Source: an uncultured Pelagibacteraceae bacterium
Lineage (GTDB): Bacteria > Pseudomonadota > Alphaproteobacteria > Pelagibacterales > Pelagibacteraceae
DNA length: 64,000 nucleotides
Assembly: GCA_902578265.1 (NCBI GenBank)
Contig: CACHCA010000001.1
Coordinates: forward strand, 124,001-188,000
Reading direction: 5' to 3'
Positions 9,560 through 17,813 of this stretch are shown piece after piece. Each line of letters begins with the position of its first letter. Position 1 is the first letter of the stretch. The translations under genes were made by a program, and so were the position numbers. The notes beneath the pieces were generated by a model. That model saw only the letters and a program-made list of their open reading frames with translations. It had not been told where the DNA came from and did no database searches.

Positions 9560-9712
9560 TATACCCATCTGTATATTTGCCTGAGAGTTTTGCTCCTTCG
9601 GCGAGAATTAAATCTCTTTCCAGAGTTAATATGTTACGGTCCTTTTTGCCTGAGAGATTCCTGGGCGGTTGCTCCTTCGGCGCTACGATAATCTGTAGTC
9701 TCTCCCGTGAAA
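9560..9712 (-). promoter_or_regulatory. Tandem glycine riboswitch upstream of gcvT
   Basis: Two glycine aptamers lie head to tail on the minus strand. The first (about 9707-9640) runs GGGAGAGACT, then CGCCGAAGGAGCAA, then AATCTCTCAGGCAAAAAGGACC. The second (about 9635-9565) runs CTGGAAAGAGAT, then CGCCGAAGGAGCAA, then CTCTCAGGCAAAT. The duplicated CGCCGAAGGAGCAA core and the closing CTCTCAGGCAAA are hallmarks of the class. No obvious intrinsic terminator lies between the second aptamer and gcvT, so control may act on translation. Glycine normally turns the gcv operon on; that part is family knowledge. Confidence 0.95.
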
Positions 9713-9718
9713 CAATAG

Positions 9719-9744
9719 TCCTATAAGTGACATAAAATGTCAAT
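9719..9744 (-). promoter_or_regulatory. Candidate promoter for the glycine riboswitch-gcv operon
   Basis: A perfect TTGACA on the minus strand (9744-9739) overlaps the stop codon of the upstream DMT gene and lies about 30 bases before the first aptamer. The -10 is uncertain: TATAGG is too close and TATTGT is 20 bases away. Position fits a riboswitch promoter, but the missing -10 keeps this tentative. Confidence 0.35.
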
Positions 9745-10618
9745 TGGAAACGATTGCCTTGGGCTTTTTTAAAAGTGTGTAAAACTGTAGTAATACAGCA
9801 AAAAGTATTATTGCTCCTCCTATCAATCCATACAATGAGGGTATTTCGTTTACAAAAAGAAAAGCCCAAACAGGACCAAGAACGGATTCGGATAGCATGA
9901 TTATTCCAACCATCGCAGAAGGAGTTGTTCTTGCACCAATTGTTATAAATATAAAACCGAAACCTATTTGAAAAAATCCTGCTAAAAAACCTAAAAAAAT
10001 ATCATGAGGTGAAATCATTATTGTAGGTGAAAGTGATAAACCAATAAGACATGAACTTATACCTGCAACGAACTGTGCTGGGACCATGTCAACTGATGGA
10101 AATTTTCTAACGATCATTATTAAAACTGCAAAAGTAATTGGCATTGTGAAAGCTGCTAAATTTCCAGATAATTCTCCTGGAGATAATGAATTTCCAACCA
10201 TCAACAGCACTCCTGACATCGCTAAAATAATTGAAATTAACGTAATTAAATTAATTTTTTCTTTTAAGAAAAAAAAACCAAATATAGCTAAAAATAAGAT
10301 TTGAAGTGATATGATGAAATTAGTATTAGCAACAGTGGTGTTATACATGGCAAAAACATAACCACAGAAACCAATAGATAATATTAATCCACCAATAAAA
10401 CCTGGTAATCCAGAGTCATAAAACGATTTTAAAACTTTGCTTTTATAATTGATAATCAAAAAAGTTAAAACCGTAAGAGAGAAGAATAAGGATCTCCAAA
10501 ATAATATCTGCCATAAAGTTGCACCTTCAAAAGATTTAACTATTAGTCCACCAAAGCTTAAACTAAGAGCGCCAAAAAATATCAGTAATGGACCGGGTAA
10601 ACTTTTTAAAATATTCAT
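9740..10618 (-). CDS. EamA/DMT family transporter
   Basis: A 292-residue, ten-helix membrane protein of the drug/metabolite transporter superfamily. It has two EamA repeats, with the first ending near the FFFLKEKINLITLISIILAMSGVLLM block and the second near FLFVNEIPSLYGLIGGAIILFAVLL, the usual E-x-P-x-x-x-x-x-G pattern. Direction and substrate are unknown; the family mostly exports amino acids and metabolites. Its ATG overlaps the stop of pxpC by one base, so it likely belongs to the 5-oxoprolinase operon and might move pyroglutamate or related compounds, which is inference. Confidence 0.9.
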   Translation of the reverse strand: MNILKSLPGPLLIFFGALSLSFGGLIVKSFEGATLWQILFWRSLFFSLTVLTFLIINYKSKVLKSFYDSGLPGFIGGLILSIGFCGYVFAMYNTTVANTNFIISLQILFLAIFGFFFLKEKINLITLISIILAMSGVLLMVGNSLSPGELSGNLAAFTMPITFAVLIMIVRKFPSVDMVPAQFVAGISSCLIGLSLSPTIMISPHDIFLGFLAGFFQIGFGFIFITIGARTTPSAMVGIIMLSESVLGPVWAFLFVNEIPSLYGLIGGAIILFAVLLQFYTLLKKPKAIVSN

Positions 10619-11562
10619 TAAATTTGTGAAATTAAATTTTGTGTCTCTAAGTCATACAATTTAAAAAGAGTTTCTGCACTACTTAAATCCACCTCCTGAA
10701 ATTTGACTTTTGAGCCAGGAGTTAATTGAACCAATTTGTCATAATCGGCACTCACAACGACACCGATTTTAGGATACCCCCCTATAGTACCATGATCTGA
10801 GAGCATGATTATTGGATTGCCATCAGCCGGCACTTGTATCACGCCCTTAATTAAGCCTTCTGATCTAATATTAGTATCAACTATATTTTCTATTTTTTTT
10901 CCCTCTAATCTCATTCCCATACGATCAGATAATTTAGAAACTTTAAATTCATTTTTAAAAAAAATTTTCTTACCCTCTTCAGAAAAATAATTGAAATTTG
11001 TGCCTTTAATCACTCTAATATTTTCTATCTTTGTGTTAACATAATTTAGTTTTCTAAGCACAAAGTTATTATTAATTTCTTTAACATTAATTTTTTGGTT
11101 AACAGATAACTTTTCTCCATTATTGGATCCTATCTTTGCTTTAGTATTAATTGAACAACTAGACCATTGAAATTTTAAATCAAATTTACCACTGATTGCT
11201 AGATATCCATACACAGATTTATTAGTTGATATAATATCCAACTCGTCATCATTTTCTAAAATAAATGATTGATAACATTCTCCATTAATTAGATTACCAC
11301 CTTTTTTAATTTTAAAACTGACATCACCAGTGATAGCAATATTAATCTTATCTCCATGATATTTCAAATGAGGGCCTTGATAAGCAAATTCTATAACTGG
11401 ATCATTATGATTATTACCAGTAAGTTTATTAGCCAATAAATAATTTCTATTATCCATAGCTCCACTGAATGGGATACCAATATGATAAAGATTACTTCTT
11501 CCAAGATCTTGGAAAGTTGAATTAATACCAGCCCTTATAATTTCAAAATAATTTTTATTCAT
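10618..11562 (-). CDS. pxpC: 5-oxoprolinase subunit C (biotin-dependent carboxyltransferase/KipA family)
   Basis: A 314-residue PxpC/KipA-type protein. The family start is clear: IIRAGINSTFQDLGR, then GIPFSGAMDNRNYLLANKL, and near the C-terminus SDHGTIGGYPKIGVV. With PxpA and PxpB it forms the ATP-dependent bacterial 5-oxoprolinase that opens pyroglutamate to glutamate. It overlaps pxpB by eight bases. The complete A, B and C set in this window supports the enzyme call rather than an isolated KipA regulator. Confidence 0.93.
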   Translation of the reverse strand: MNKNYFEIIRAGINSTFQDLGRSNLYHIGIPFSGAMDNRNYLLANKLTGNNHNDPVIEFAYQGPHLKYHGDKINIAITGDVSFKIKKGGNLINGECYQSFILENDDELDIISTNKSVYGYLAISGKFDLKFQWSSCSINTKAKIGSNNGEKLSVNQKINVKEINNNFVLRKLNYVNTKIENIRVIKGTNFNYFSEEGKKIFFKNEFKVSKLSDRMGMRLEGKKIENIVDTNIRSEGLIKGVIQVPADGNPIIMLSDHGTIGGYPKIGVVVSADYDKLVQLTPGSKVKFQEVDLSSAETLFKLYDLETQNLISQI

Positions 11563-12229
11563 GATAATTTTGATATTTTTCTTTACTAATTCTTTTGAAT
11601 GTAACTAAATCGCCCGGATTAATTAAATTGGGTTCTTTTTCTTTAGTGCTATCAAAAATATTTAATGGAGTATTTCCAATGATATTCCATCCCCCCGGGC
11701 TTTCAAAAGTGTAGATATTGGCAAATTGCTCAGTCAAACCAATTGAACCCTTTGGAACTTTAACCCTAGGAGTATCAAGACGTTTTACTCGAAGATTTTC
11801 ATCTAAATCTCCAAGAAAAGGCATTCCTGCAATAAAACCTGTCATATAGCAAAAAAATTCTTTCTCAAAAAACCTTTCATATATTTTTTCCTCTTTCATC
11901 TTTAGTTTTTCTTCTAATCTTTTTATGTCTAGAGAAAATTCTTCCTCACAACAAACAGGAATTTCAAATTTTTTATTTTGAATACTATCACCTTTGATAA
12001 TCTCAATATTATCAATTATCTTTTTAAGTTTATTAAAATTAATTTTTTTAAGATCAAAAGAAATAATTAATTTATTGTAAGATGGAGTAATATTGTTTAC
12101 CCCTGAAATATTTTTTTTTTGAATAGTCTTAAAGTATTTGATTACTTGTGTGTTAATATCTTTATTTACGTCTTTACCAAAATCACAATATAAAGCTGCG
12201 TCACCAAGATTTGATATATTTTTTATCAT
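11555..12229 (-). CDS. pxpB: 5-oxoprolinase subunit B (KipI family)
   Basis: A 224-residue PxpB/KipI protein. Motifs are FIAGMPFLGDL (about residue 132), PRVKVPKGSIGL and SPGGWNIIGNTP. It forms the 5-oxoprolinase complex with PxpC, encoded just downstream with an eight-base overlap, and PxpA, encoded divergently 21 bases away. The central region (residues 60-115) is lysine and glutamate rich and less conserved. There is almost no room for a leader, so it may be translated from a leaderless or near-leaderless mRNA. Confidence 0.93.
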   Translation of the reverse strand: MIKNISNLGDAALYCDFGKDVNKDINTQVIKYFKTIQKKNISGVNNITPSYNKLIISFDLKKINFNKLKKIIDNIEIIKGDSIQNKKFEIPVCCEEEFSLDIKRLEEKLKMKEEKIYERFFEKEFFCYMTGFIAGMPFLGDLDENLRVKRLDTPRVKVPKGSIGLTEQFANIYTFESPGGWNIIGNTPLNIFDSTKEKEPNLINPGDLVTFKRISKEKYQNYHE

Positions 12230-12250
12230 GCCATGTTATACTGAAGAATA
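12230..12250. promoter_or_regulatory. Compact bidirectional promoter region between pxpB and pxpA
   Basis: Only 21 bases separate the two start codons. On the plus strand TG-T-TATACT (12234-12242) is an extended -10 element eight bases from the pxpA ATG. On the minus strand the overlapping TATAAC (12240-12235) lies five bases from the pxpB ATG. The two share a nearly symmetric TATA core, so one site could fire both ways and give leaderless transcripts. Inference from sequence only. Confidence 0.45.
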
Positions 12251-13030
12251 ATGAGTATTGAAATTAATATAAATTGTGATTTAGGCGAGAAATCTAAACA
12301 TCATTCTAACAAGCATGATCCTGACTTACTTGAAATAGTTAATTCTGCAAATATAGCATGTGGCTATCATGCAGGTGATGAGGAAACTATGAATCAAGTT
12401 GTAGAAATATCAAAAAAAAATGGTGTCAGTATTGGAGCACATCCATCTTTTAATGATCCTGAAAATTTTGGGAGAGAACGAATGAATTTATCCTCTTCTG
12501 AATTAGAAAAATTAATAACTGATCAATATGAAATTCTTCAAACAATTTCGTCTAACCATGGTGAAAATGTAACTCATATAAAACCACACGGAGCTTTAAA
12601 TAATATGGCATGTGAGGATATTGATTTAGCAACGACTTTAGCAAAAGTAATTAAAAGAATAAATCCAGAGTTAATTTATTTAGTGCCGACTGGATCTAAA
12701 ATGGAACAAGCTGCTAAAAAATTAGATATGAAAATTGCTTGTGAAATATTTGCTGACAGAAATTATGAAGATGATGGAAATCTTGTATCAAGAAAAAAAC
12801 CTCATGCTTTAATAACTGACCCAGAACAAGCAAAAAAACACGTATTAAAGATGGTACAAACTCAGTCACTTAATTGTCACAGTGGGAAACAAATACCTTG
12901 TGAAATCGATTCTGTATGTATACATGGCGATAATATTAGTTCTTTGGAAACAGCTAAATCTATAAGAAAAAATTTACTGGATAATGGACTGAAACTAGAA
13001 ACATTAAATAAAATGAAAAAATTTATATGA
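12251..13030 (+). CDS. pxpA: 5-oxoprolinase subunit A (LamB/YcsF family)
   Basis: A 259-residue PxpA. The N-terminus INCDLGE is diagnostic, followed by NIACGYHAGDE, GAHPSFNDPENFGRE and HIKPHGALNN, and a C-terminal CIHGDN block. It completes the ATP-dependent 5-oxoprolinase with PxpB and PxpC. The enzyme recovers glutamate from pyroglutamate, which forms spontaneously from glutamine and glutamate. The last four bases overlap the start of the TPR gene (ATGA). Confidence 0.95.
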   Translation: MSIEININCDLGEKSKHHSNKHDPDLLEIVNSANIACGYHAGDEETMNQVVEISKKNGVSIGAHPSFNDPENFGRERMNLSSSELEKLITDQYEILQTISSNHGENVTHIKPHGALNNMACEDIDLATTLAKVIKRINPELIYLVPTGSKMEQAAKKLDMKIACEIFADRNYEDDGNLVSRKKPHALITDPEQAKKHVLKMVQTQSLNCHSGKQIPCEIDSVCIHGDNISSLETAKSIRKNLLDNGLKLETLNKMKKFI

Positions 13031-13515
13031 TTAAAAATTTACTTATTTCACTATTTATATCTACTTTAGTAGTCTCAAGCTCATATGCTGCCGGATCAAG
13101 CGATAGTAGTTCCTCTAAAACTAAAACAAAATATGATATGGCTGTTACACATATTAAAGCAGCAAAAAACTTTGAAAAAAAAGATAAGTTAGAAAAAGCA
13201 AAAAAAAGTTATTTGAAAGCGCAAAAATTACTGGTTCAATCTAATAAAAATTTTCCAAATAAAGCTGATACATTAAATTATCTTGGTTTTACAACTCGGA
13301 AGCTTGGTGATTTTGAGAATGGGGAAAAATTTTATTTACAAGGATTAAAAATTGATCCAAAGCATACTGGTATAAATGAATACCTTGGTGAACTATACGT
13401 AGCCACAAATAGACATAATCTTGCAGTTGAAAGACTTGAAGTTTTAAAAGATTGTAATTGTAAAGAATATGACCAGTTAAAAGCAGTTATAGCTGGTGAA
13501 AAATCGAAATATTAA
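13027..13515 (+). CDS. Secreted tetratricopeptide repeat protein
   Basis: A 162-residue protein with a cleavable signal peptide (residues 1-21, ending SYAA) and a Ser/Lys-rich stretch. After that come two to three TPR-like helix pairs: residues 38-65, then NYLGFTTRKLGDFENGEKFYLQGLKIDPKH, which I read as a standard TPR, shown here only by its pattern (G8, Y11, A/G20, P32 positions). Two Cys residues near the C-terminus (DCNC) are notable. It is likely periplasmic, with an unknown partner. The ATGA overlap with pxpA suggests co-transcription, though no functional link is evident. A terminator-like palindrome follows. Confidence 0.8.
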   Translation: MIKNLLISLFISTLVVSSSYAAGSSDSSSSKTKTKYDMAVTHIKAAKNFEKKDKLEKAKKSYLKAQKLLVQSNKNFPNKADTLNYLGFTTRKLGDFENGEKFYLQGLKIDPKHTGINEYLGELYVATNRHNLAVERLEVLKDCNCKEYDQLKAVIAGEKSKY

Positions 13516-13541
13516 TTACTATTAATAGACAACAGGAAACT

Positions 13542-13564
13542 AACAATTATAATTGTTTTTTTTA
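13542..13564 (+). terminator. AT-rich intrinsic terminator after the TPR gene
   Basis: AACAATTA is followed directly by its complement TAATTGTT and then a run of eight T. The stem has few G-C pairs but position, 27 bases after the stop codon, fits a terminator in an AT-rich genome. Confidence 0.5.
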
Positions 13565-13577
13565 AAATGATACTACC

Positions 13578-14189
13578 TTGTTAGAAGAATCACTCATACT
13601 CTTACAGATCATATTTATTGATATTATCTTGGCTGCAGATAATGCAATTATAATTGGTTTAATCGCTGCAAATTTTGTACCTAAAAATAGAAAATTAATC
13701 ATTTTTTGGGGTGTAGTCGGTGCACTTGTCTTTAAAGTTTTATTTGCTATTTTTGCTACTTACCTTTTTCAATTTTATTGGGTTAAAATAATTGGTGGTC
13801 TTCTTTTAATCTGGATTGTTAATGATTTAAGAAAAGATTTATTTGAAATTAAAAAGATCAAATCACCTACTAAAAAATCAAAAGAGCCCTCTTTTATTAA
13901 AAGTATTTATAAAGTCCTTTTTGCAGACATAACTATTAGTTTTGATAACGTCATTGGGGTTGTGGGTGCTGCAAAAGGAAATTTTGGGTACATGATGTTT
14001 GGACTTATCTTGTCAGTTGTTCTTACTGGTGCATTAGCTACCTATCTAGCTAATTATATTCAAAGACATCTTTGGATTGCCTATATTGGTTTAGGTTTTA
14101 TTTTACTTGTTGCTTTACAGTTGATTATTGGTGGATTAAATGATTATGGTGTTTTATCAATTAATGAAACCTTTAAAAAATACTTCTAA
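13578..14189 (+). CDS. TerC/YjbE family membrane protein
   Basis: A 203-residue integral membrane protein with about seven helices. Two TerC-type acidic motifs are seen, in IILAADNAI (about residue 19) and in ADITISFDNVIG (about residue 117). These are thought to bind metal ions; YjbE-like members are linked to manganese or other metal export. The ORF opens at a TTG at 13578, and upstream in frame is a stop at 13563. The first residues LEESLILLQIIFIDIIL align with the family N-terminus, so TTG is accepted as the start. The next gene follows after nine bases. Confidence 0.85.
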   Translation: MLEESLILLQIIFIDIILAADNAIIIGLIAANFVPKNRKLIIFWGVVGALVFKVLFAIFATYLFQFYWVKIIGGLLLIWIVNDLRKDLFEIKKIKSPTKKSKEPSFIKSIYKVLFADITISFDNVIGVVGAAKGNFGYMMFGLILSVVLTGALATYLANYIQRHLWIAYIGLGFILLVALQLIIGGLNDYGVLSINETFKKYF

Positions 14190-14198
14190 TCAGAAAAA

Positions 14199-15056
14199 TT
14201 GCCACTTAAACACTTACTCATTTTAATTTTTATAATGATAGCTCACGGGAGTGCGTTTCCTATAGCTAAGTTAGCTCTTAATAATTCTGTCCCACCAATC
14301 TTAATGGCTTCATTAAGAATGGGACTAGTCTTTTTATTATTAATACCTTTTTGGAAGTTTAAATTACCAAATAAAAAATTTTTTAAACCTTTAATTTTAT
14401 TTTCAATATCTATGGGTGTTTTGGTTTATGTATTTATGAATTTATCGTTATTTCATTCCTCAATAATTGCTCCTATAATTTTAGGATCTCAGCTTGCGAT
14501 ACCGTTTGGAATACTTGCAAGTGCTTTTCTTTTAAATGAAAATATAAGTAAAAATAAATGGATTTTGATTTTCACCTCCTTTATTGGAATAGTCATAATC
14601 TTTTTTGATCCGAAATTAACAGAAAACTATTTAGGTTTATTTTTTGCTAGTCTTATGGCTTTATTTTTTGGACTAGCACAAGTTTATTCGCGGCAACTAA
14701 AAGAGTTGCCAATAAGTATGATAAATGCAAGTACTGGTATTTTTGGTTTTGTAATACTCATAATTATTTCAGTTTTCATTGAAGGTAATGTTCATGAAAA
14801 TATTGGGCAAATAAATTTTGAGTCATGGATACTTATATCTTATCAAGCAGTGATAGTATCTTTATGTGCACACCTGCTGATGTTTTATCTATATAAATTT
14901 TATACTGTCGGCAAGATTTTTCCTTTTTATTCCCTATTTCCAATATTTGGAATTATTCTCACTTATATAGTTTTCGGTGAAGTACCCACTATTTTGTTCA
15001 TATTGGGTGGTATAATTGTAATCACTTCGGTGTTTTTTTTACACAAAATAAAATAA
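14199..15056 (+). CDS. EamA/DMT family transporter
   Basis: A 285-residue ten-helix DMT transporter. The first EamA repeat has the typical HGSAFPIAKLALNN start and LLNENISKNKWILIF end; the second ends with FGEVPTILFILGGIIVITSVF. The start is TTG at 14199, nine bases after the TerC-like gene, with no better ATG in frame before the first helix. Substrate unknown. It is one of three DMT transporters in the window and probably shares a transcript with the TerC-like gene. Confidence 0.87.
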   Translation: MPLKHLLILIFIMIAHGSAFPIAKLALNNSVPPILMASLRMGLVFLLLIPFWKFKLPNKKFFKPLILFSISMGVLVYVFMNLSLFHSSIIAPIILGSQLAIPFGILASAFLLNENISKNKWILIFTSFIGIVIIFFDPKLTENYLGLFFASLMALFFGLAQVYSRQLKELPISMINASTGIFGFVILIIISVFIEGNVHENIGQINFESWILISYQAVIVSLCAHLLMFYLYKFYTVGKIFPFYSLFPIFGIILTYIVFGEVPTILFILGGIIVITSVFFLHKIK

Positions 15057-15131
15057 TTTGCTTATTGCAACTTTTTATAAATCAGATTTAATTTGGTTTT
15101 TAAAAATTGTTAACAATAAAAGAGGATAATA

Positions 15132-16313
15132 ATGAAAAAACTATTTGTGGCTGCATTTATATTTGTTTCTACTTTTACAACGAATGTTTTTGCAGAAGTA
15201 AAAATGGGAATTATATTAGGATTTACTGGTCCTATTGAATCCCTTACACCAGCAATGGCAGCATCTGCTGAGCTTGCTTTTAAAGAGGCCTCAGACTCCG
15301 GATCATTACTTGGTGGTGAAAAAATTTCAGTTGTAAGAGCAGACTCAACTTGTGTTGACTCAGCTGCAGCAACAGCAGCAGCCGAAGGTGTTATTGCACA
15401 AGGTGTTGCAGCAATTATGGGAGCTGATTGTTCAGGTGTAACGGGTGCGATTGCATCTAATGTTGCGGTGCCAAACGGTGTTGTAATGATCTCACCTTCA
15501 GCAACATCTCCAGGTTTAACAACTCTTGATGATAAAGGATACTTTTTTAGAACAGCTCCTTCAGATGCAAGAGGTGGTCAAATCTTAGCTGATGTTACTA
15601 AAGACAGAAAAATTAAAAGTGTAGCGATTACTTACACAAACAACGACTATGGAAAAGGTTTAGCAGATGTTTATAAAGCAGCTGTTGAAGCTCATGGTAT
15701 TAAAGTTACTACTGTAACAGCGCACGAAGATGGTAAAGCAGACTATTCATCTGAAGTAGCAACACTTGCTTCAGCAGGTGGAGATGCAGTAGCTGTAATA
15801 GGTTACTTAGACCAAGGTGGTAAAGGAATTATTCAAGCATCTTTAGACTCTGGTGCATTTGATAGATTTATTTTATCAGATGGTATGATCGGTCAATCTT
15901 TAGTTGATGCATTTGGTAAAGATTTGAATAAATCTTTTGGTTCATTACCGGGTTCAACTGGAAAAGGAGCTGGAGTATTTGCTAAAGTAGCAAGTGCTGC
16001 TGGTATAGATAGTTCTGGTCCATACACAGGAGAGTCATATGATGCTGCTGCTCTAATAGTTCTAGCAATGCAAGCAGGTAACTCAACTGACAGAGCATCA
16101 ATTGCAAAAAATGTAATGGATGTTGCTAATGGTCCTGGAACAAAGATTTATCCAGGTCAGCTTAAAAAAGGTTTAGATTTATTAGCTAAAGGTAAAAAAG
16201 TTGACTATGAAGGTGCAACTGGAGTTACTTTTACTAGCGTCGGTGAAGCTGAAGGTTCTTTCTTAGAGCAAGAAGTTAAAGGCGGAAAATTCAAAACTAA
16301 AAAACAAAGATAA
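15132..16313 (+). CDS. livJ: Branched-chain amino-acid-type ABC transporter substrate-binding protein
   Basis: A 393-residue periplasmic binding protein of the LivJ family (type I fold). The signal peptide ends NVFA-EVK at residues 20-24, and the mature part starts with KMGIILGFTGPIE, the usual first strand. It has Asp/Cys in DSTCVD and ADCSG, and an AVIGYLDQGGKG block. The plus-strand leader has a strong AGAGG ribosome site (15121-15125), seven bases before the ATG. Codon use is rich in GCA and GCT, as for a highly expressed gene. The liv permease genes face it from the other side of a terminator. Ligand uncertain: leucine-type, or another amino acid or amide. Confidence 0.92.
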   Translation: MKKLFVAAFIFVSTFTTNVFAEVKMGIILGFTGPIESLTPAMAASAELAFKEASDSGSLLGGEKISVVRADSTCVDSAAATAAAEGVIAQGVAAIMGADCSGVTGAIASNVAVPNGVVMISPSATSPGLTTLDDKGYFFRTAPSDARGGQILADVTKDRKIKSVAITYTNNDYGKGLADVYKAAVEAHGIKVTTVTAHEDGKADYSSEVATLASAGGDAVAVIGYLDQGGKGIIQASLDSGAFDRFILSDGMIGQSLVDAFGKDLNKSFGSLPGSTGKGAGVFAKVASAAGIDSSGPYTGESYDAAALIVLAMQAGNSTDRASIAKNVMDVANGPGTKIYPGQLKKGLDLLAKGKKVDYEGATGVTFTSVGEAEGSFLEQEVKGGKFKTKKQR

Positions 16314-16334
16314 TTTTTTATCTTAAAAGAATTA

Positions 16335-16369
16335 AACCCCTGACATCTTTGATGTTGGGGGTTTTTTTA
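16335..16369 (+). terminator. Rho-independent terminator after livJ
   Basis: AACCCCTGACATC pairs with GATGTTGGGGGTT across a TTT loop (two G-U pairs), followed by a T tract. It is the clearest intrinsic terminator in the window, 21 bases after the stop of the binding-protein gene. Confidence 0.93.
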
Positions 16370-16438
16370 AAAAAATAAATATTTATCTGCCATATACAAA
16401 GCCCAAGCTATAGCGGCACCTGTAATAATATATTTCAT
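16367..16438 (-). CDS. Candidate 23-residue membrane peptide downstream of livM
   Basis: A short ORF starts four bases after the livM stop and encodes MKYIITGAAIAWALYMADKY plus LFF, a single possible hydrophobic helix. It ends inside the T tract of the livJ terminator. Spacing fits the tightly packed liv operon, but there is no clear ribosome site and chance is possible at this size. Function unknown. Confidence 0.3.
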   Translation of the reverse strand: MKYIITGAAIAWALYMADKYLFF

Positions 16439-16442
16439 AATC

Positions 16443-17813
16443 TTATTTTATTTCTATTTTTTCAGGAAGTATACCCTTTGGTCGATACCTCATAATTAAT
16501 AATAAACCTATTCCCATCATTAAAAATCTGAAATAAGGAACACTTTCGATTAAATGAACTTTTAAAAAATGTGTGTCCTCTAAACCTGCTGTCGTTAGAT
16601 TAACCAAATACAATCCAATTGGTGCTGCCTCAATCCATAAGAACCAAACTACAAAACCTCCAAGAATTGCTCCAAAGTTATTTCCACTTCCTCCAACAAT
16701 AACCATCACCCAAATCAAAAAAGTATATCTCAAAGGTCTATAACTTCCTGGTGTAAATAATCCATCTTGAGTTACAAGCATAGCTCCTGCGATACCAACA
16801 ATAGCTGATCCTAAAACAAAAATTAACAAATGCTGTTTGACTACATTTTTCCCCATAGCATTAGCAGCTTCTTCATTATCTCTTATAGCTCTCATCATTC
16901 TTCCCCAAGGAGAATAAAGAGCCTTTTGAGTTAAGATTAAAAGAATAATTACAACAACTAAAAACAAACCTGAATAACAAAGTTTTACAAATACTGATGA
17001 TCCTTCTATTACAAATTGATTAAGTGCCGCTTGTCTTTCTGACAGATCAGAAATCAAAACTAATTTTCCTGAGTTAAATTTTTCTACTAAAATTATAAAC
17101 CATTCTGTTTCTTGTAAATTAACTTCATATGGAGCAGGACGTTTTAAACCAATAACATTTTTTACACCTCTAGTTAACCAATCTTCATGCTTAATAATTG
17201 CTATTACTATTTCTGATATTAGCAATGTAGCTATTGCCAAATAATCAGCTCTTAAACCTAATGCTACCTTACCAATGACAAAAGCTAATCCTCCTGCAAA
17301 GAAAGCGCCCACAATCCAAGAAAAAATTATTGGAAGCCCTAGCCCACCTAGAAATCCAGTTCTCGCAGGATTTACTTCCTCAATTGCCTCAATACCAGGC
17401 TCAGAGACAAGACGTATAATAATTATTCCTGAAATGATAATTGCAGCGATTATATAATTTCTAATTTTAGATTTTTGATATCTTTTAAGAACAAATCTAA
17501 CAGCTAAAACAATTCCTATAATAAGAAATAGACTTAATAGAATGTTGGTACCCCCTGCACTCCAAGCGTCTTGAACTGGATTTACGGAAATTAAAACTGC
17601 AGCTAGACCGCCTAATGCGGTAAAGCCCATTATTCCAAAGTTAATTAAACCAGCATAACCCCATTGAATATTAGCACCCATCGTCATGACAGCTGAGATC
17701 AAACAAAGATTAAAGATAGATAAAGCAATATTCCAAGATTGAAATATACCTACTAGGATAATTAATCCCATCATAATACTGTAAGCTGCAATTACATTTA
17801 AATTTTTTCTCAC
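16443..17813 (-). CDS. livM: Branched-chain amino-acid-type ABC transporter permease LivM
   Basis: A 456-residue inner-membrane permease. The family core is GYAGLINFGIMGFTALGGL near residue 53, and the EAA-like loop MMRAIRDNEEAANAMGKNV near residue 310 contacts the ATPases. It is longer than a minimal LivM because of extra loops (residues 120-150 and 215-270). The start is GTG at 17811-17813, overlapping the LivH stop as GTGA, so translation is coupled. Forms the transporter with LivH, LivF, LivG and probably the facing LivJ. Confidence 0.93.
   Translation of the reverse strand: MRKNLNVIAAYSIMMGLIILVGIFQSWNIALSIFNLCLISAVMTMGANIQWGYAGLINFGIMGFTALGGLAAVLISVNPVQDAWSAGGTNILLSLFLIIGIVLAVRFVLKRYQKSKIRNYIIAAIIISGIIIIRLVSEPGIEAIEEVNPARTGFLGGLGLPIIFSWIVGAFFAGGLAFVIGKVALGLRADYLAIATLLISEIVIAIIKHEDWLTRGVKNVIGLKRPAPYEVNLQETEWFIILVEKFNSGKLVLISDLSERQAALNQFVIEGSSVFVKLCYSGLFLVVVIILLILTQKALYSPWGRMMRAIRDNEEAANAMGKNVVKQHLLIFVLGSAIVGIAGAMLVTQDGLFTPGSYRPLRYTFLIWVMVIVGGSGNNFGAILGGFVVWFLWIEAAPIGLYLVNLTTAGLEDTHFLKVHLIESVPYFRFLMMGIGLLLIMRYRPKGILPEKIEIK

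Noticed and set aside
9510..9869. 119-residue ORF on the minus strand
   Set aside because: It runs through both glycine aptamers and the ends of two genes in another frame; the riboswitch explains the sequence.
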